From an uncultured beta proteobacterium (lineage in GTDB: Bacteria; Pseudomonadota; Gammaproteobacteria; Burkholderiales; Burkholderiaceae_C), in assembly GCA_903845935.1 (NCBI GenBank), contig CAIMZI010000064.1, positions 1-64,000 of the forward strand: DNA of 64,000 nucleotides, written 5' to 3'. Below, piece after piece: positions 42,106 to 52,185 of the stretch. A model generated the notes under the pieces. That model saw nothing but the letters and a program-made list of their open reading frames with translations. It searched no databases and was not told where the DNA came from. Position 1 is the first letter of the stretch, and every line of letters begins with the position of its first letter. The position numbers were made by a program, and so were the translations under genes.

Positions 42106-43302
42106 TCAGATCACCTTGGCAATGCAGGCACAGACATAGTCTATGTTCTTGCTGTTGAGCGCGGCCACGCACATGCGGCCGGTGTCGGTGCCATACACAC
42201 CAAACTCGCTGCGTAGACGCACCATCTGGTCCTTGGATAGCCCGGAGTAGCTGAACATGCCGATCTGGGTGGTGATGAAACTCATGTCCTGCTGCACACC
42301 GGCGGCCTTCAGGCCATCGACCAGCTTTTGGCGCATGGCCTTGATGCGCACGCGCATCTCGCCTAGCTCTTTTTCCCACAGGGCGCGCAGCTCGGGGTTG
42401 TTCAGCACGGCGGCCACCACGGCGCCACCATGGGTGGGTGGGTTGGAGTAGTTGGTGCGGATCACGATCTTGAGTTGGCTGAGCACGCGCGATGCTTCTT
42501 CCTTGTCTTGGCACAGCACCGACAGTCCGCCCACGCGTTCGCCATACAGGCTGAAGCTTTTGGAGAAGGAGGTGGAGACAAGGAAGTTCAGGCCGGCGGC
42601 GACAAACTTGCCAATCACGGCGCCATCTTCCTGGATGCCGTAACCAAAGCCCTGATAAGCCATGTCGAGGAACGCGGTGAGTTGCTTGGTCTTCACGACC
42701 TCGATCACTTGGTCCCACTGGGCAGCGGTAATGTCATAGCCGGTCGGGTTGTGACAGCAGGCGTGCAGCACGATGATGGTGCCAGGCTCGGCCGCGTTCA
42801 GGCTGGAGAGCATGGCGTCGAAATCCACGCCGCGCTTGGCTGCGTCGTAGTAGGCATAGGTTTCCACCAGAAAGCCGGCGTTGGTGAACAGGGCGCGGTG
42901 GTTTTCCCAGCTTGGGTCGGAGATCAAGACCTTGGCATTGGGGCTCAGGTGCTTCAAGAAGTCGGCGCCAATCTTCAGGCCGCCGGTGCCGCCAATGGCT
43001 TGAACGGTGGCAACGCGGCCGGAGCTGACGGGCTCGCTGTCGGTGCCAAACACCAGGCTCTTGACAGCGGCGTCATAGGCGGCAATGCCGTCGATGGGCA
43101 GGTAGCCGCGCGCCGTGGGTTTTTCCATCATGGTCTTTTCTGCGGCCTGCACGCAGTGCAACAGGGGCAGCTTGCCGTCGTCGCCGAAATACACGCCGAC
43201 GCCGAGGTTGACCTTGTTGGGGTTGGTATCGGCGTTGAACTGTTCGTTCAGACCCAGGATGGGGTCGCGGGGGGCCATTTCGACGGCGGAAAAGAGAGAC
43301 AT
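42106..43302 (-). CDS. Aspartate/aromatic amino acid aminotransferase (class I)
   Basis: The 398-residue PLP enzyme is of the AspC/TyrB group: NLGVGVYFGDDGKLPLL, HACCHNPTGYD, the PLP lysine in STSFSKSFSLYGERVGGL, and the GRMCVAALN substrate-carboxylate Arg near the end. It exchanges amino groups between aspartate or aromatic amino acids and 2-oxoglutarate. The ATG at 43302 gives the usual MSLFSAVEMAPRDPILGL start; the 48 extra residues of the longer frame are rejected. AspC and TyrB cannot be distinguished by eye. Confidence 0.94.
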   Translation of the reverse strand: MSLFSAVEMAPRDPILGLNEQFNADTNPNKVNLGVGVYFGDDGKLPLLHCVQAAEKTMMEKPTARGYLPIDGIAAYDAAVKSLVFGTDSEPVSSGRVATVQAIGGTGGLKIGADFLKHLSPNAKVLISDPSWENHRALFTNAGFLVETYAYYDAAKRGVDFDAMLSSLNAAEPGTIIVLHACCHNPTGYDITAAQWDQVIEVVKTKQLTAFLDMAYQGFGYGIQEDGAVIGKFVAAGLNFLVSTSFSKSFSLYGERVGGLSVLCQDKEEASRVLSQLKIVIRTNYSNPPTHGGAVVAAVLNNPELRALWEKELGEMRVRIKAMRQKLVDGLKAAGVQQDMSFITTQIGMFSYSGLSKDQMVRLRSEFGVYGTDTGRMCVAALNSKNIDYVCACIAKVI

Positions 43303-43463
43303 GAACAAGTCCTGTGGATTAAGTGAGGGAATACCCCAGATTTTACTTGCGCTTTGTGCCGCCCATTCAATCACTTGCAGTGACAGGGTTTGTTGCGCCT
43401 GCGCCAGCCCGAGTGCCGCCACTGGACTACAGTTCATCCTTTGCATCGTGAAAATTTTCCGCT

Positions 43464-45587
43464 ATGTCCGTCTCCAAGCCTGTTGCCGCCCTTGCCGCCG
43501 AGTCCGGGGATGCCGAGCGCACCGGCAGCTTTGTGCGTTTCCCCGATTCGCCCTTCGAGCTGTACCAGCCCTATCCCCCGGCCGGTGACCAGCCTGAGGC
43601 GATCCGCCAACTGGTGGAGGGCATTCACGACGGCGAGGTGTTTCAGACCCTGCTGGGCGTCACCGGTTCCGGCAAGACCTTCACCATGGCCAATGTGATA
43701 GCCGAGCTGGGTCGCCCGGCTATCGTGTTCGCGCCCAACAAGACGCTGGCCGCGCAGTTGTATAGCGAGTTCCGCGAGTTCTTCCCCAAGAACGCGGTGG
43801 AGTACTTCGTCAGCTACTACGACTACTACCAGCCGGAGGCCTATGTGCCGCAGCGCGACCTGTTCATCGAAAAGGACTCGGCGATCAACGAGCACATCGA
43901 GCAGATGCGGCTCAGCTGCACTAAAAGTGTTCTGGAGCGGCGCGACGTGATCATAGTGGCCACCGTTTCGGCCATCTACGGCATCGGCCAGCCCGAGGCG
44001 TACCACAAGATGATCATGACCTTGCGCGTGGGCGACAAGTTTGGCCAGCGCGACCTGATCAGCCAGCTGGTGCGCATGCAGTACCAGCGCAATGACATCG
44101 ACTTCTCGCGTGGCGCCTTTCGCGTGCGCGGCGACACCATCGACGTCTTTCCGGCCGAGCATTCCGAGATGGCCATCCGCGTCGAGCTGTTCGACGACGA
44201 GATCGAGTCGCTGCAGCTGTTCGATCCGCTGACCGGGCGCATCCGCCAGAAGATCCCGCGCTTTACGGTTTACCCCAGCAGCCACTACGTGACGCCGCGC
44301 GAGCAGGTGCTGGCCGCAGTGGAGACCATCAAGCTGGAGTTGGCCGACCGACTCAAGGAGTTCATTTCCATGGGCAAGCTGGTGGAGGCGCAGCGACTGG
44401 AGCAGCGCACCCGGTTCGACCTGGAAATGCTCAGCGAGGTGGGTCACTGCAAGGGCATTGAAAACTATTCGCGCCACCTGAGCGCCGCAGCTCCCGGCGA
44501 GCCACCTGCCACGCTGACCGATTATTTGCCCAAGGATGCGGTGATGTTTCTAGACGAAAGCCATGTGCTGATCGGCCAGTTTGGCGGCATGTACAACGGC
44601 GACCGCGCCCGCAAGACCACGCTGGTGGAATACGGCTTTCGCCTGCCCAGCGCGCTGGACAACCGGCCGCTGAAGTTCGAGGAATTCGAGGCCCGCATGC
44701 GCCAGGCCGTGTTTGTTTCGGCCACTCCGGCACAGTGGGAGAAGGACCATGCCGGCAAGGTGGTGGAGCAGGTGGTGCGCCCCACCGGACTGGTGGATCC
44801 CGAAGTGGAAGTGCGACCGGCCACCAGCCAGGTCGACGATGTGCTGCAGGAAATCCGCATCCGCGTCGAGAAGAACGAGCGGGTGCTGATCACCACCCTG
44901 ACCAAGCGAATGGCCGAGCAGCTCACCGACTATCTGAGCGACAACGGCGTCAAGGTGCGCTACCTGCACAGCGACGTGGACACGGTGGAGCGGGTGGAAA
45001 TCCTGCGCGACCTGCGCCTGGGCACTTTTGACGTGCTGGTCGGTATCAACTTGCTGCGCGAGGGCCTGGACATTCCCGAGGTCTCGCTGGTGGCGATACT
45101 GGACGCCGACAAGGAGGGCTTTTTGCGCTCCGAGCGCTCGCTGATCCAGACCATAGGCCGCGCCGCCCGTAATCTGGAGGGCAGGGCGATCCTCTATGCC
45201 GACAAGATCACCGACTCCATGGCCCGCGCCATGGGCGAGACCGAGCGCCGCCGCGCCAAGCAGGTGGCGCACAACCTGGAGCGCGGCATCACGCCACGCG
45301 CCATCGTCAAGAAGGTGCGCGACCTGATAGACGGCGTTTACAGCGAAAAGGCCGGCAAGGAAGCCGAACGCCTGGAGCTGGCTGCTGTGCAGCGTGCCCA
45401 GGTGGAGGATATGAGCGAAAAGGACGTGTCGCGCGAAATCAAGCGGCTGGAGAAGCTGATGATGGAGCACGCCCGCAACCTGGAATTCGAAAAGGCCGCC
45501 CGGGTGCGCGACCAGTTGGGCGTTCTCAAGCAACAGGCCTTTGGTGCGCCGGGCTCGGACAATCTGGTACCAATCCCTTTGAAATAA
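43464..45587 (+). CDS. uvrB: UvrABC excision nuclease subunit B
   Basis: The 707-residue DNA-repair helicase-like subunit verifies damage and loads UvrC. It shows the P-loop [12 protein letters not shown], the beta-hairpin region [20 protein letters not shown], the C-terminal helicase motif QTIGRAARN, and a UvrC-binding UVR motif ([24 protein letters not shown]). It is divergent from the aminotransferase. No convincing LexA box was seen in the 161-base gap. Confidence 0.97.
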   Translation: MSVSKPVAALAAESGDAERTGSFVRFPDSPFELYQPYPPAGDQPEAIRQLVEGIHDGEVFQTLLGVTGSGKTFTMANVIAELGRPAIVFAPNKTLAAQLYSEFREFFPKNAVEYFVSYYDYYQPEAYVPQRDLFIEKDSAINEHIEQMRLSCTKSVLERRDVIIVATVSAIYGIGQPEAYHKMIMTLRVGDKFGQRDLISQLVRMQYQRNDIDFSRGAFRVRGDTIDVFPAEHSEMAIRVELFDDEIESLQLFDPLTGRIRQKIPRFTVYPSSHYVTPREQVLAAVETIKLELADRLKEFISMGKLVEAQRLEQRTRFDLEMLSEVGHCKGIENYSRHLSAAAPGEPPATLTDYLPKDAVMFLDESHVLIGQFGGMYNGDRARKTTLVEYGFRLPSALDNRPLKFEEFEARMRQAVFVSATPAQWEKDHAGKVVEQVVRPTGLVDPEVEVRPATSQVDDVLQEIRIRVEKNERVLITTLTKRMAEQLTDYLSDNGVKVRYLHSDVDTVERVEILRDLRLGTFDVLVGINLLREGLDIPEVSLVAILDADKEGFLRSERSLIQTIGRAARNLEGRAILYADKITDSMARAMGETERRRAKQVAHNLERGITPRAIVKKVRDLIDGVYSEKAGKEAERLELAAVQRAQVEDMSEKDVSREIKRLEKLMMEHARNLEFEKAARVRDQLGVLKQQAFGAPGSDNLVPIPLK

Positions 45588-45614
45588 AAGGTTTTGCGAC
45601 TGCTCAGTCTAGTT

Positions 45615-45638
45615 ACCCGAGCGAAACGCTGGGTTTAT
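45615..45638 (+). terminator. Likely terminator after uvrB
   Basis: ACCCGAGCG and CGCTGGGT form an 8-bp stem with one bulged G around loop AAA, followed by TTATT, 28 bases after the uvrB stop and before the iscR promoter. Confidence 0.5.
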
Positions 45639-45641
45639 TGC

Positions 45642-45667
45642 TATACTTGAGGCCGTTAGTCAACCAA
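45642..45667 (+). promoter_or_regulatory. iscR promoter and candidate IscR site
   Basis: A TATACT -10 element at 45642-45647 is followed by TTGAGGCCGTTAGTCAA, an imperfect inverted repeat (TTGA...TCAA, with an AGTCAA half). This resembles the type-1 IscR site found at isc promoters, where Fe-S-loaded IscR represses its own operon. No good -35 is visible, as is common for activator-free isc promoters. Confidence 0.4.
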
Positions 45668-45680
45668 TTGGACACTCATC

Positions 45681-46223
45681 ATGCGTCTCACCACCAAAGG
45701 CCGATTTGCCGTTACCGCCATGATAGACCTGGGCCTGCGCCAAGCTACAGGCCCCGTCACCTTGGCCGCGATCAGCCAGCGCCAACAGATTTCGCTGTCC
45801 TATTTGGAGCAACTGTTTGGCAAACTGCGCCGCCACGAGCTGGTGGAATCGACCCGTGGCCCCGGCGGCGGTTACACCCTGGCACGCAAGGCGGCGGACA
45901 TCACCGTGGCCGATATCATCGTTTCGGTGGATGAGCCGATTGACGCCACCCAATGCGGCGGCAAGGAAAACTGCCTGGGCGAAGGTAACCGCTGCATGAC
46001 CCATGACCTGTGGGCCTCGCTGAACACCCGCATGGTGGAGTTTCTGGACTCGGTCACGCTGCAAAAGCTGGTCGACGATCAGCTGGCTAAGGGCCTGCAG
46101 ATTGAAGACAAGCCCACCGTCAAGCGCGCCATCTCGGCCATGCCGGTGGTCAAGCCCATGCGCATCAATGCGCCGAATTCGGTGTTTGCCCTGGGCAATG
46201 CCTTCTCCATTTCCAAGAACTGA
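45681..46223 (+). CDS. iscR: Fe-S cluster-sensing regulator IscR
   Basis: The 180-residue Rrf2-family regulator has an N-terminal winged helix ([45 protein letters not shown]) and three cluster-binding cysteines, C92, C98 and C105, in [15 protein letters not shown]. With [2Fe-2S] bound it represses the isc operon it heads. The C-terminal extension of about 30 residues is normal for betaproteobacteria. Confidence 0.96.
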   Translation: MRLTTKGRFAVTAMIDLGLRQATGPVTLAAISQRQQISLSYLEQLFGKLRRHELVESTRGPGGGYTLARKAADITVADIIVSVDEPIDATQCGGKENCLGEGNRCMTHDLWASLNTRMVEFLDSVTLQKLVDDQLAKGLQIEDKPTVKRAISAMPVVKPMRINAPNSVFALGNAFSISKN

Positions 46224-46264
46224 TTGCGCAAGCACCCCCCAACTTTTTGAGCACCGAGCGATTC

Positions 46265-47485
46265 ATGGACACCACACCCCATTTTCCGATCTACATGGAC
46301 TACAGCGCCACCAACCCCTGCGACGAGCGGGTGGTGGACGCCATGGTCCCCTGGTTGCGCAACCACTTTGGCAACCCGGCGTCCCGCAGCCACGCCTGGG
46401 GCTGGGAGGCCGAAGCCGCGGTTGAAAAAGCCCGCGAGCAAGTTGCCGACCTGATTGGCGCCGACCCGCGCGAAATCGTCTGGACAAGCGGCGCCACCGA
46501 ATCCAATAACCTGGCCTTGAAGGGTGCGGCGCACTTTTACCAAAGCAAGGGCAAGCACCTGATCACGGTCAAGACCGAGCACAAGGCCATATTGGACACC
46601 ATGCGCGAGCTGGAGCGCCAGGGCTTTGAAGTCACCTACCTGGACGTGCAGCCCGACGGCCTGCTCGACCTGGACGTCTTCAAAGCGGCGATTCGCCCTG
46701 ACACCATTTTGGCCAGTGTCATGTTCGTCAACAACGAAATCGGCGTGATTCAAGATATCGCCGCCATCGGCGCGATCTGCCGCGAAAAAGGCGTGATCTT
46801 CCATTCGGATGCGGCGCAGGCCACCGGCCGCGTGGACATCGACCTGACCACCTTGCCGGTCGATCTGATGAGCCTGACCTCACACAAGACCTATGGGCCC
46901 AAAGGTATTGGCGCCCTGTTTGTGCGCCGCAAACCGCGCATCCGACTGGAAGCGCAAATGCACGGTGGCGGCCACGAGCGCGGCATGCGTTCGGGCACGC
47001 TGCCCACGCACCAGATCGTCGGTATGGGCGAGGCCTACCGTATCGCCAAGGAAGAAATGCACGGCGAAAATATTCGCATCCGTGCCTTGCACGACCGCAT
47101 GCTGGCCGGCCTGAAGGATGTGGAGCAGGTGTTCATCAACGGCCACACCGAGCAGCGTGTTCCGCACAACCTCAACATGAGCTTCAACTATGTCGAGGGC
47201 GAGTCGCTGATCATGGGCATCAAGGGCCTGGCGGTTAGCAGCGGTTCTGCCTGTACATCGGCCAGCCTGGAGCCCAGCTACGTGTTGCGCGCCCTGGGCC
47301 GCAGCGACGAGTTGGCGCACAGCAGCCTGCGCATGACGATTGGCCGCTGGACCACCGAAGAAGAAATCGACTATGCCGTCGACACGATCAAGAAGAACGT
47401 TGCCAAGCTGCGCGATCTCAGTCCGCTGTGGGATATGTACAAGGAAGGCATCGATATCTCCACCATCCAGTGGGCAGCCCACTAA
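46265..47485 (+). CDS. iscS: Cysteine desulfurase IscS
   Basis: The 406-residue PLP enzyme removes sulfur from cysteine for Fe-S cluster assembly and tRNA thiolation. PLP lysine lies in [14 protein letters not shown] and the catalytic Cys in [21 protein letters not shown]. The ATG at 46265 is preferred over an in-frame TTG at 46247, giving the normal IscS length. Confidence 0.96.
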   Translation: MDTTPHFPIYMDYSATNPCDERVVDAMVPWLRNHFGNPASRSHAWGWEAEAAVEKAREQVADLIGADPREIVWTSGATESNNLALKGAAHFYQSKGKHLITVKTEHKAILDTMRELERQGFEVTYLDVQPDGLLDLDVFKAAIRPDTILASVMFVNNEIGVIQDIAAIGAICREKGVIFHSDAAQATGRVDIDLTTLPVDLMSLTSHKTYGPKGIGALFVRRKPRIRLEAQMHGGGHERGMRSGTLPTHQIVGMGEAYRIAKEEMHGENIRIRALHDRMLAGLKDVEQVFINGHTEQRVPHNLNMSFNYVEGESLIMGIKGLAVSSGSACTSASLEPSYVLRALGRSDELAHSSLRMTIGRWTTEEEIDYAVDTIKKNVAKLRDLSPLWDMYKEGIDISTIQWAAH

Positions 47486-47508
47486 TTGAAATTTAAGAGG
47501 TAAACCAA

Positions 47509-47895
47509 ATGGCCTATTCTGAAAAAGTTGTTGATCACTACGAAAACCCGCGCAACGTCGGCTCCTTCGACAAGGGCGACGAAGACGTTGGCACCGGTAT
47601 GGTGGGCGCACCCGCCTGCGGCGACGTGATGAAGCTGCAGATCAAGGTCAATGCGCAAACCGGCATCATTGAAGATGCGCGCTTCAAGACCTATGGTTGT
47701 GGTTCGGCGATTGCTTCGAGCTCGCTGGTGACCGAATGGGTCAAGGGCAAGACCCTGGACCAGGCCGCCGCATTGAAGAACAGTGAGATCGCCGAAGAGC
47801 TGGCCCTGCCGCCCGTTAAGATTCACTGCTCCATCCTGGCCGAAGACGCCATCAAGGCGGCAGTGGAAGACTACAAGAAAAAGCATCTGAACTGA
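47509..47895 (+). CDS. iscU: Fe-S cluster scaffold IscU
   Basis: The 128-residue scaffold has all three ligand cysteines, C37 (APACGD, with D39), C64 (TYGCGSA) and C107 (IHCSIL), and the HscA-recognition motif LPPVK at 100-104. It has an AAGAGG ribosome binding site and is 23 bases from iscS. Confidence 0.97.
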   Translation: MAYSEKVVDHYENPRNVGSFDKGDEDVGTGMVGAPACGDVMKLQIKVNAQTGIIEDARFKTYGCGSAIASSSLVTEWVKGKTLDQAAALKNSEIAEELALPPVKIHCSILAEDAIKAAVEDYKKKHLN

Positions 47896-47896
47896 T

Positions 47897-48220
47897 ATGG
47901 CCATTTCCCTCACCGAGGCCGCTGCCCGACATGTCACCCGTTACCTTGCCAAGCGCGGCAAGGGTGTGGGTGTGCGACTGGGCGTCAAGACCACCGGCTG
48001 CTCCGGCCTGGCCTACCAGCTCGAATATGTGGACGAATTCGCCCCCGAAGACACGGTTTTTGAAGGCCATGGCGTCAAGGTGCTGGTGGACCCGAAGAGC
48101 CTGGCCTATATCGACGGCACCGAGCTGGACTTTGTCCGCGAAGGCCTGAACGAAGGCTTCCGATTCAACAACCCGAACGAACGGGATAAATGCGGCTGCG
48201 GCGAGTCGTTCCGCGTGTGA
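47897..48220 (+). CDS. iscA: Fe-S cluster carrier IscA
   Basis: The 107-residue A-type carrier has the conserved C35 (TTGCSGLAY) and the C-terminal pair C99 and C101 (KCGCGESF). It starts one base after the iscU stop. Its TGA overlaps the GTG start of hscB. Confidence 0.97.
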   Translation: MAISLTEAAARHVTRYLAKRGKGVGVRLGVKTTGCSGLAYQLEYVDEFAPEDTVFEGHGVKVLVDPKSLAYIDGTELDFVREGLNEGFRFNNPNERDKCGCGESFRV

Positions 48221-48732
48221 ATTTACAAGATGATGACTTTGAACTGTTCGGTCTGGAGAAACAGTTCGCCCAGGACCGCGCAGAGGTGGATGGGCGCTGG
48301 AAAGACCTGCAACGCGAGGCCCACCCCGACAAGTTTGCCGCCCAGGGAGCAGCCGCCCAGCGCGTCGCCATGCAGTGGTCGGTGCGCATCAACGAGGCCT
48401 ATCAGCGACTGAAAGACCCGATCAAGCGCGCAGCCTATTTGTGCGAGCTGGCCGGCCATCCGGTCAATGCCCACACCAACACGGCCATGCCCGCCGCCTT
48501 CCTGATGCAGCAGATGGAATGGCGCGAGGCGCTGGACGACGCGCGCGGACTGGAGCCGCTGGAAGAGCTGTCGGACATGGTGCTGCACAGCAAGGAGCAG
48601 GTGTTGCACCACTGCGCCGTGCAGCTGGACGAACAACATGACTACGCCGCTGCGGTCGGTCTGGTGCGCATTTTGATGTTCATCGAAAAATTCACCCACG
48701 ACCTGAACCAGCGGCTGGACCAATTCGCATAA
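48217..48732 (+). CDS. hscB: Co-chaperone HscB
   Basis: The 171-residue J-domain protein delivers IscU to HscA. The HPD motif is at 36-38 (REAHPDKF), and the C-terminal helical IscU-binding domain is present ([13 protein letters not shown]). The GTG at 48217 overlaps the iscA stop (GTGA) and gives the same length as E. coli HscB. An ATG at 48190 inside iscA is the alternative. Confidence 0.93.
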   Translation: MNLQDDDFELFGLEKQFAQDRAEVDGRWKDLQREAHPDKFAAQGAAAQRVAMQWSVRINEAYQRLKDPIKRAAYLCELAGHPVNAHTNTAMPAAFLMQQMEWREALDDARGLEPLEELSDMVLHSKEQVLHHCAVQLDEQHDYAAAVGLVRILMFIEKFTHDLNQRLDQFA

Positions 48733-48739
48733 AGAGACC

Positions 48740-50596
48740 ATGGCGCTTTTACAGATTTCCGAACCCGGGGCTTCGCCCAATCCGCACCAGCGCCGCATAG
48801 CCGTAGGTATTGATCTGGGCACCACCCATTCCCTGGTGGCCTCCGTGCGCAACGGCGTGGCCGAATGCCTGCCCGATGGCCAGGGTAGGGCGATTCTGCC
48901 CAGCGTGGTGCGCTACCTGGATGCCCAGCGCCGTCAGATCGGTTTTGATGCCCTGGAAAACCAGGTCAATGATCCCGGCAACACCATTGCCTCCGTCAAG
49001 CGTCTGATGGGCCGCGGTCTGGTTGACGTGGCCCACTCTGAGAAGCTGCCTTACGCCCTGGTGGATGAGCCCGGCATGGTCAAGGTGCGCACCATTGCGG
49101 GCGACAAAAGCCCGGTGGAAGTGAGTGGCGAGATTCTGGCCACGCTGCGATTCCGCGCCGAAGACACCTTCAACGACGACATTTTTGGCGCGGTGATCAC
49201 CGTGCCCGCCTACTTTGACGACGCCCAGCGCCAAGCCACCAAGGACGCGGCCCAGCTCGCCGGCCTGAACGTGCTGCGCCTGATCAACGAGCCCACGGCC
49301 GCTGCCATCGCCTACGGCCTCGACAACGCCTCCGAAGGCGTTTACGCCGTCTACGACCTGGGCGGCGGCACCTTTGACATCTCCATCCTGCGCCTCTCGG
49401 CCGGTGTGTTCGAGGTGCTGGCCGCTGGTGGCGACTCGGCCTTGGGTGGCGACGATTACGACCGCGCCCTGGCCGACTGGCTGCTGCACGAGTCCGGCTT
49501 GGCCGTCGACTCCATGGAAGACCAGGCCCGTCTGCTGGCCCATGCGCGCCAGTGCAAGGAAGCGCTCTCAACCGAAGAAATTGTGACCGCCGAGGTGGAG
49601 CTTTCCACCGGCAGCATCGACCTGTCGCTGAACCGCGAGCAGTTCGAAGCCGCCACCGCCGCGCTCACCCAGCGCACCGTGCAGGCCATCAAGAAAGCCC
49701 TGCGCGATGCCAAGCTCAGCAAGGACGAAATCAAGGGCGTGGTCATGGTGGGCGGCTCCACCCGCATGCCGCAGGTGCGCCGCGCCGTAGGTGCATTCTT
49801 CGGCCAGGAGCCGCTGATCAACCTCAACCCCGACGAAGTGGTGGCGCTGGGCGCCGCCATCCAGGCCAATCAGCTGGCCGGTAACAACCCAGGCGGTGAT
49901 CTGTTGCTGCTGGACGTGATCCCGCTGTCGCTGGGCATTGAGACCATGGGTGGCCTGGTGGAGCGCATTGTGCCGCGCAACCAGACCATCCCTACCGCCA
50001 TGGCGCAGGACTTCACCACCTACAAGGATGGCCAGACCGCGCTGGCGCTGCATGTGGTGCAGGGCGAGCGCGACCTGGTGGCCGATTGCCGCAGCCTGGC
50101 CCGATTCGAGCTGCGCGGCATTCCGCCCATGGCCGCCGGTGTGGCGCGCATTCGAGTCACCTTCACGGTGGACGCCGACGGTCTGCTGAATGTGGGCGCC
50201 AAGGAACAGGTCAGCGGCGTGGAAGCCCGCATTGACGTCAAGCCCTCCTACGGCCTGACGGACGACCAGATCGCCCAGATGCTCAAGGACAGCTTCAGCA
50301 CCGCCCAGCAGGACATGCAGGCCCGCGCGCTGGTGGAAGCCCGTGTGGACGCCGACCGCCTGCTGCTTGCCACGCGCAGTGCGCTGGCCGTGGACGGCGC
50401 GCTGCTGGACACTGCCGAGCGCGCCCAGATTGACGCGGCGATGGCATTGTCAGAAGCCTCATTGGCCAGCACCGACGCAGCCCATATCGAGGCCGTGTCC
50501 AAGGCCTTGGGCCAGGTCACCGAAGCCTTTGCCGCCGCGCGCATGAACCACAGCATTGCGCAGGCGCTGGCTGGCAAAAATATTGCAAACATTTAG
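48740..50596 (+). CDS. hscA: Fe-S assembly chaperone HscA
   Basis: The 618-residue Hsp70-family ATPase has [39 protein letters not shown] and [13 protein letters not shown] in the nucleotide domain and a shortened substrate domain that binds the LPPVK motif of IscU. Seven bases separate it from hscB. Confidence 0.96.
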   Translation: MALLQISEPGASPNPHQRRIAVGIDLGTTHSLVASVRNGVAECLPDGQGRAILPSVVRYLDAQRRQIGFDALENQVNDPGNTIASVKRLMGRGLVDVAHSEKLPYALVDEPGMVKVRTIAGDKSPVEVSGEILATLRFRAEDTFNDDIFGAVITVPAYFDDAQRQATKDAAQLAGLNVLRLINEPTAAAIAYGLDNASEGVYAVYDLGGGTFDISILRLSAGVFEVLAAGGDSALGGDDYDRALADWLLHESGLAVDSMEDQARLLAHARQCKEALSTEEIVTAEVELSTGSIDLSLNREQFEAATAALTQRTVQAIKKALRDAKLSKDEIKGVVMVGGSTRMPQVRRAVGAFFGQEPLINLNPDEVVALGAAIQANQLAGNNPGGDLLLLDVIPLSLGIETMGGLVERIVPRNQTIPTAMAQDFTTYKDGQTALALHVVQGERDLVADCRSLARFELRGIPPMAAGVARIRVTFTVDADGLLNVGAKEQVSGVEARIDVKPSYGLTDDQIAQMLKDSFSTAQQDMQARALVEARVDADRLLLATRSALAVDGALLDTAERAQIDAAMALSEASLASTDAAHIEAVSKALGQVTEAFAAARMNHSIAQALAGKNIANI

Positions 50597-50605
50597 GTCT
50601 CCACC

Positions 50606-50944
50606 ATGCCCATCATCAAGATCCTTCCGCACCCGGAATACTGCCCGCAGGGCCGTGACATCAGCGCACCGGCCGGCACATCCATCTGCGAAGCGCTGCT
50701 GGAAAACGGCATCCACATCGAACACGCCTGCGACATGAGCTGCGCCTGTACCACCTGCCACGTGGTGGTGCGCGAAGGCTTTGCCTCGCTTAACGAACTG
50801 GAAGAGACGGAAGAAGACCTGCTGGACCGCGCCTGGGGCCTGGAGCCCAACTCGCGCCTGAGCTGCCAGGCCATCCTGGCGCAAAAAGACCTGGTGGTAG
50901 AGATTCCCAAGTACACCATCAACCACGCCAAAGAAAACCACTAG
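50606..50944 (+). CDS. fdx: ISC-system [2Fe-2S] ferredoxin
   Basis: The 112-residue adrenodoxin-type ferredoxin has C42, C48 and C51 in ACDMSCACTTCHVVV and a fourth Cys in LSCQAIL. It supplies electrons for cluster assembly. It ends the isc operon; the iscX gene often found next is not present, and dnaQ follows. Confidence 0.96.
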   Translation: MPIIKILPHPEYCPQGRDISAPAGTSICEALLENGIHIEHACDMSCACTTCHVVVREGFASLNELEETEEDLLDRAWGLEPNSRLSCQAILAQKDLVVEIPKYTINHAKENH

Positions 50945-50962
50945 AACAAGTCAAAATCCAGC

Positions 50963-51667
50963 ATGCGTCAAATTTTTCTGGATACCGAAACCACCGGCCT
51001 GTCCGCGGACCAGGGCGACCGCGTGGTGGAGATCGGCTGCGTCGAGCTGTTCAACCGCAAGCTCACCGGCAACAACCTGCACATTTACCTCAATCCCGGG
51101 CGAGACAGCCATGAAGAAGCATTGAAAGTGCACGGCCTCACGACGGAGTTCCTCCGTGACAAGCCCAAGTTTGAGCAAATTGCGGATGAGTTTTTGGCCT
51201 TTGTGCAGGACGCCGAAATCATCATCCACAACGCGGCCTTCGATGTCGGCTTTCTGAATGTGGAACTGAAGCGCGCGGGCAAACTGCCGTTCAAGGAACA
51301 CGTGGCCAGCGTGGTCGACACCTTGGCCATGGCCAAGGAAATTTTTCCCGGCAAGCGCAACAGCCTCGATGCCCTGTGCTCCCGTTTGGAGGTCGACAAT
51401 TCCGGGCGCACCCTGCACGGCGCGCTGCTGGATGCCGAACTGCTCGCCGACGTCTACATCAACATGACGCGTGGCCAGGACGCATTGCTGATGGACTCCG
51501 GTGAGCAACAGGAAGAGGGCGGATCGGCGGTGGAGGGAATGGACCTGAGCGGATTTGACCTGACGGTGCTATTGGCCAACCAGCAGGAGCTGGCCGCGCA
51601 CACCGACGCCATCCAACAAATCAACAAAGCCAGTGGTGGAAAAGCGATTTGGCAAGAAACGGCCTAA
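50963..51667 (+). CDS. dnaQ: DNA polymerase III epsilon subunit (3'-5' exonuclease)
   Basis: The 234-residue proofreading subunit has the DEDDh exonuclease residues: DTETTGL (D7, E9), HNAAFDVGFL, and the later H...D in GRTLHGALLDAELLADVY. The C-terminal tail contains the polymerase-contact region. It lies 18 bases after fdx and may be read with the isc operon. Confidence 0.94.
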   Translation: MRQIFLDTETTGLSADQGDRVVEIGCVELFNRKLTGNNLHIYLNPGRDSHEEALKVHGLTTEFLRDKPKFEQIADEFLAFVQDAEIIIHNAAFDVGFLNVELKRAGKLPFKEHVASVVDTLAMAKEIFPGKRNSLDALCSRLEVDNSGRTLHGALLDAELLADVYINMTRGQDALLMDSGEQQEEGGSAVEGMDLSGFDLTVLLANQQELAAHTDAIQQINKASGGKAIWQETA

Positions 51668-51675
51668 TTTCGCTA

Positions 51676-51681
51676 TATAAT
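51676..51681 (+). promoter_or_regulatory. -10 element for tRNA-Val
   Basis: A perfect TATAAT lies 26 bases before the tRNA, just after dnaQ. TTGGCA at 51649-51654 is a possible -35, though the 21-base spacing is long. Confidence 0.5.
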
Positions 51682-51706
51682 AGTAGACTTTCCTGAACAC
51701 AATTCA

Positions 51707-51781
51707 GGGCGATTAGCTCAGGGGTAGAGCACTGCATTCACACTGCAGGGGTCGCAAGTTCGAAACTTGCATCGCCCACCA
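51707..51781 (+). tRNA. tRNA-Val (anticodon CAC)
   Basis: A 75-nt cloverleaf can be read: acceptor GGGCGAT/ATCGCCC, D arm GCTC/GAGC, anticodon stem CTGCA/TGCAG around loop TTCACAC (anticodon CAC, reading GTG), and T arm GCAAG-TTCGAAA-CTTGC. CCA is encoded at 51779-51781. Confidence 0.95.
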
Positions 51782-51798
51782 CCAAACCGGTGAACCTT

Positions 51799-51835
51799 AA
51801 AAAGCCCGTAAGTCGTTGAGACTACGGGCTTTTTT
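51799..51835 (+). terminator. Terminator after tRNA-Val
   Basis: AAAAAGCCCGTA and TACGGGCTTTTTT form a long stem extended inside by AGTC/GACT around GTTGA, followed by the T-tract. Confidence 0.9.
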
Positions 51836-51964
51836 CTTGGAAAAAGGCGCTCAAAGCCGCCATCCTTTTCCCGCTGTTAGTGGTGGTCCCAAAGCACGCC
51901 TAAATGGCTTTTGAACGCGCTTTTTGGGCCAATCCTGAAAAAGCTGCCTTATCCCTCGGAGCAA

Positions 51965-52139
51965 ATGAACCGATCAGACCTCGTGCAACTTCTCTCCGAC
52001 CGGTTCAGTCAGCTAACACAGGGGGATGCTGAAACCGCCGTTTTCGACCATCTTGGAGGCGATGAATAGCGCAATGGTGCGTGGGCACCGCATTGAGATC
52101 AGGGGTTTCGCTAGTTTCTCAGTCCCCAGAAAGCCGTAG
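51965..52139 (+). pseudogene. ihfB: Frameshifted, truncated remnant of integration host factor beta
   Basis: An ATG behind CGGAGCAA opens [19 protein letters not shown] and continues to DAETAV, which matches the N-terminus of IhfB. The frame then runs to a stop at 52067. Shifting by one base at about 52043-52049 restores [20 protein letters not shown] and ASFSVPRKP, the next part of IhfB in the right order, before a second stop at 52137. Seven bases stand where six would keep the frame, so a single-base insertion explains it. The DNA-binding arm and C-terminus are not recognisable. The bases between 51836 and 51964 hold no other gene. Confidence 0.85.
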
Positions 52140-52185
52140 TTCAGGTCTAGCCATAAAACCTCGATGATTTCTCCCAAGCGATCAC

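Noticed and set aside
43303-43463. A LexA (SOS) box before uvrB
   Set aside because: No CTGT-N8-ACAG or close variant was found. CTGGACTACAG has the wrong spacing.
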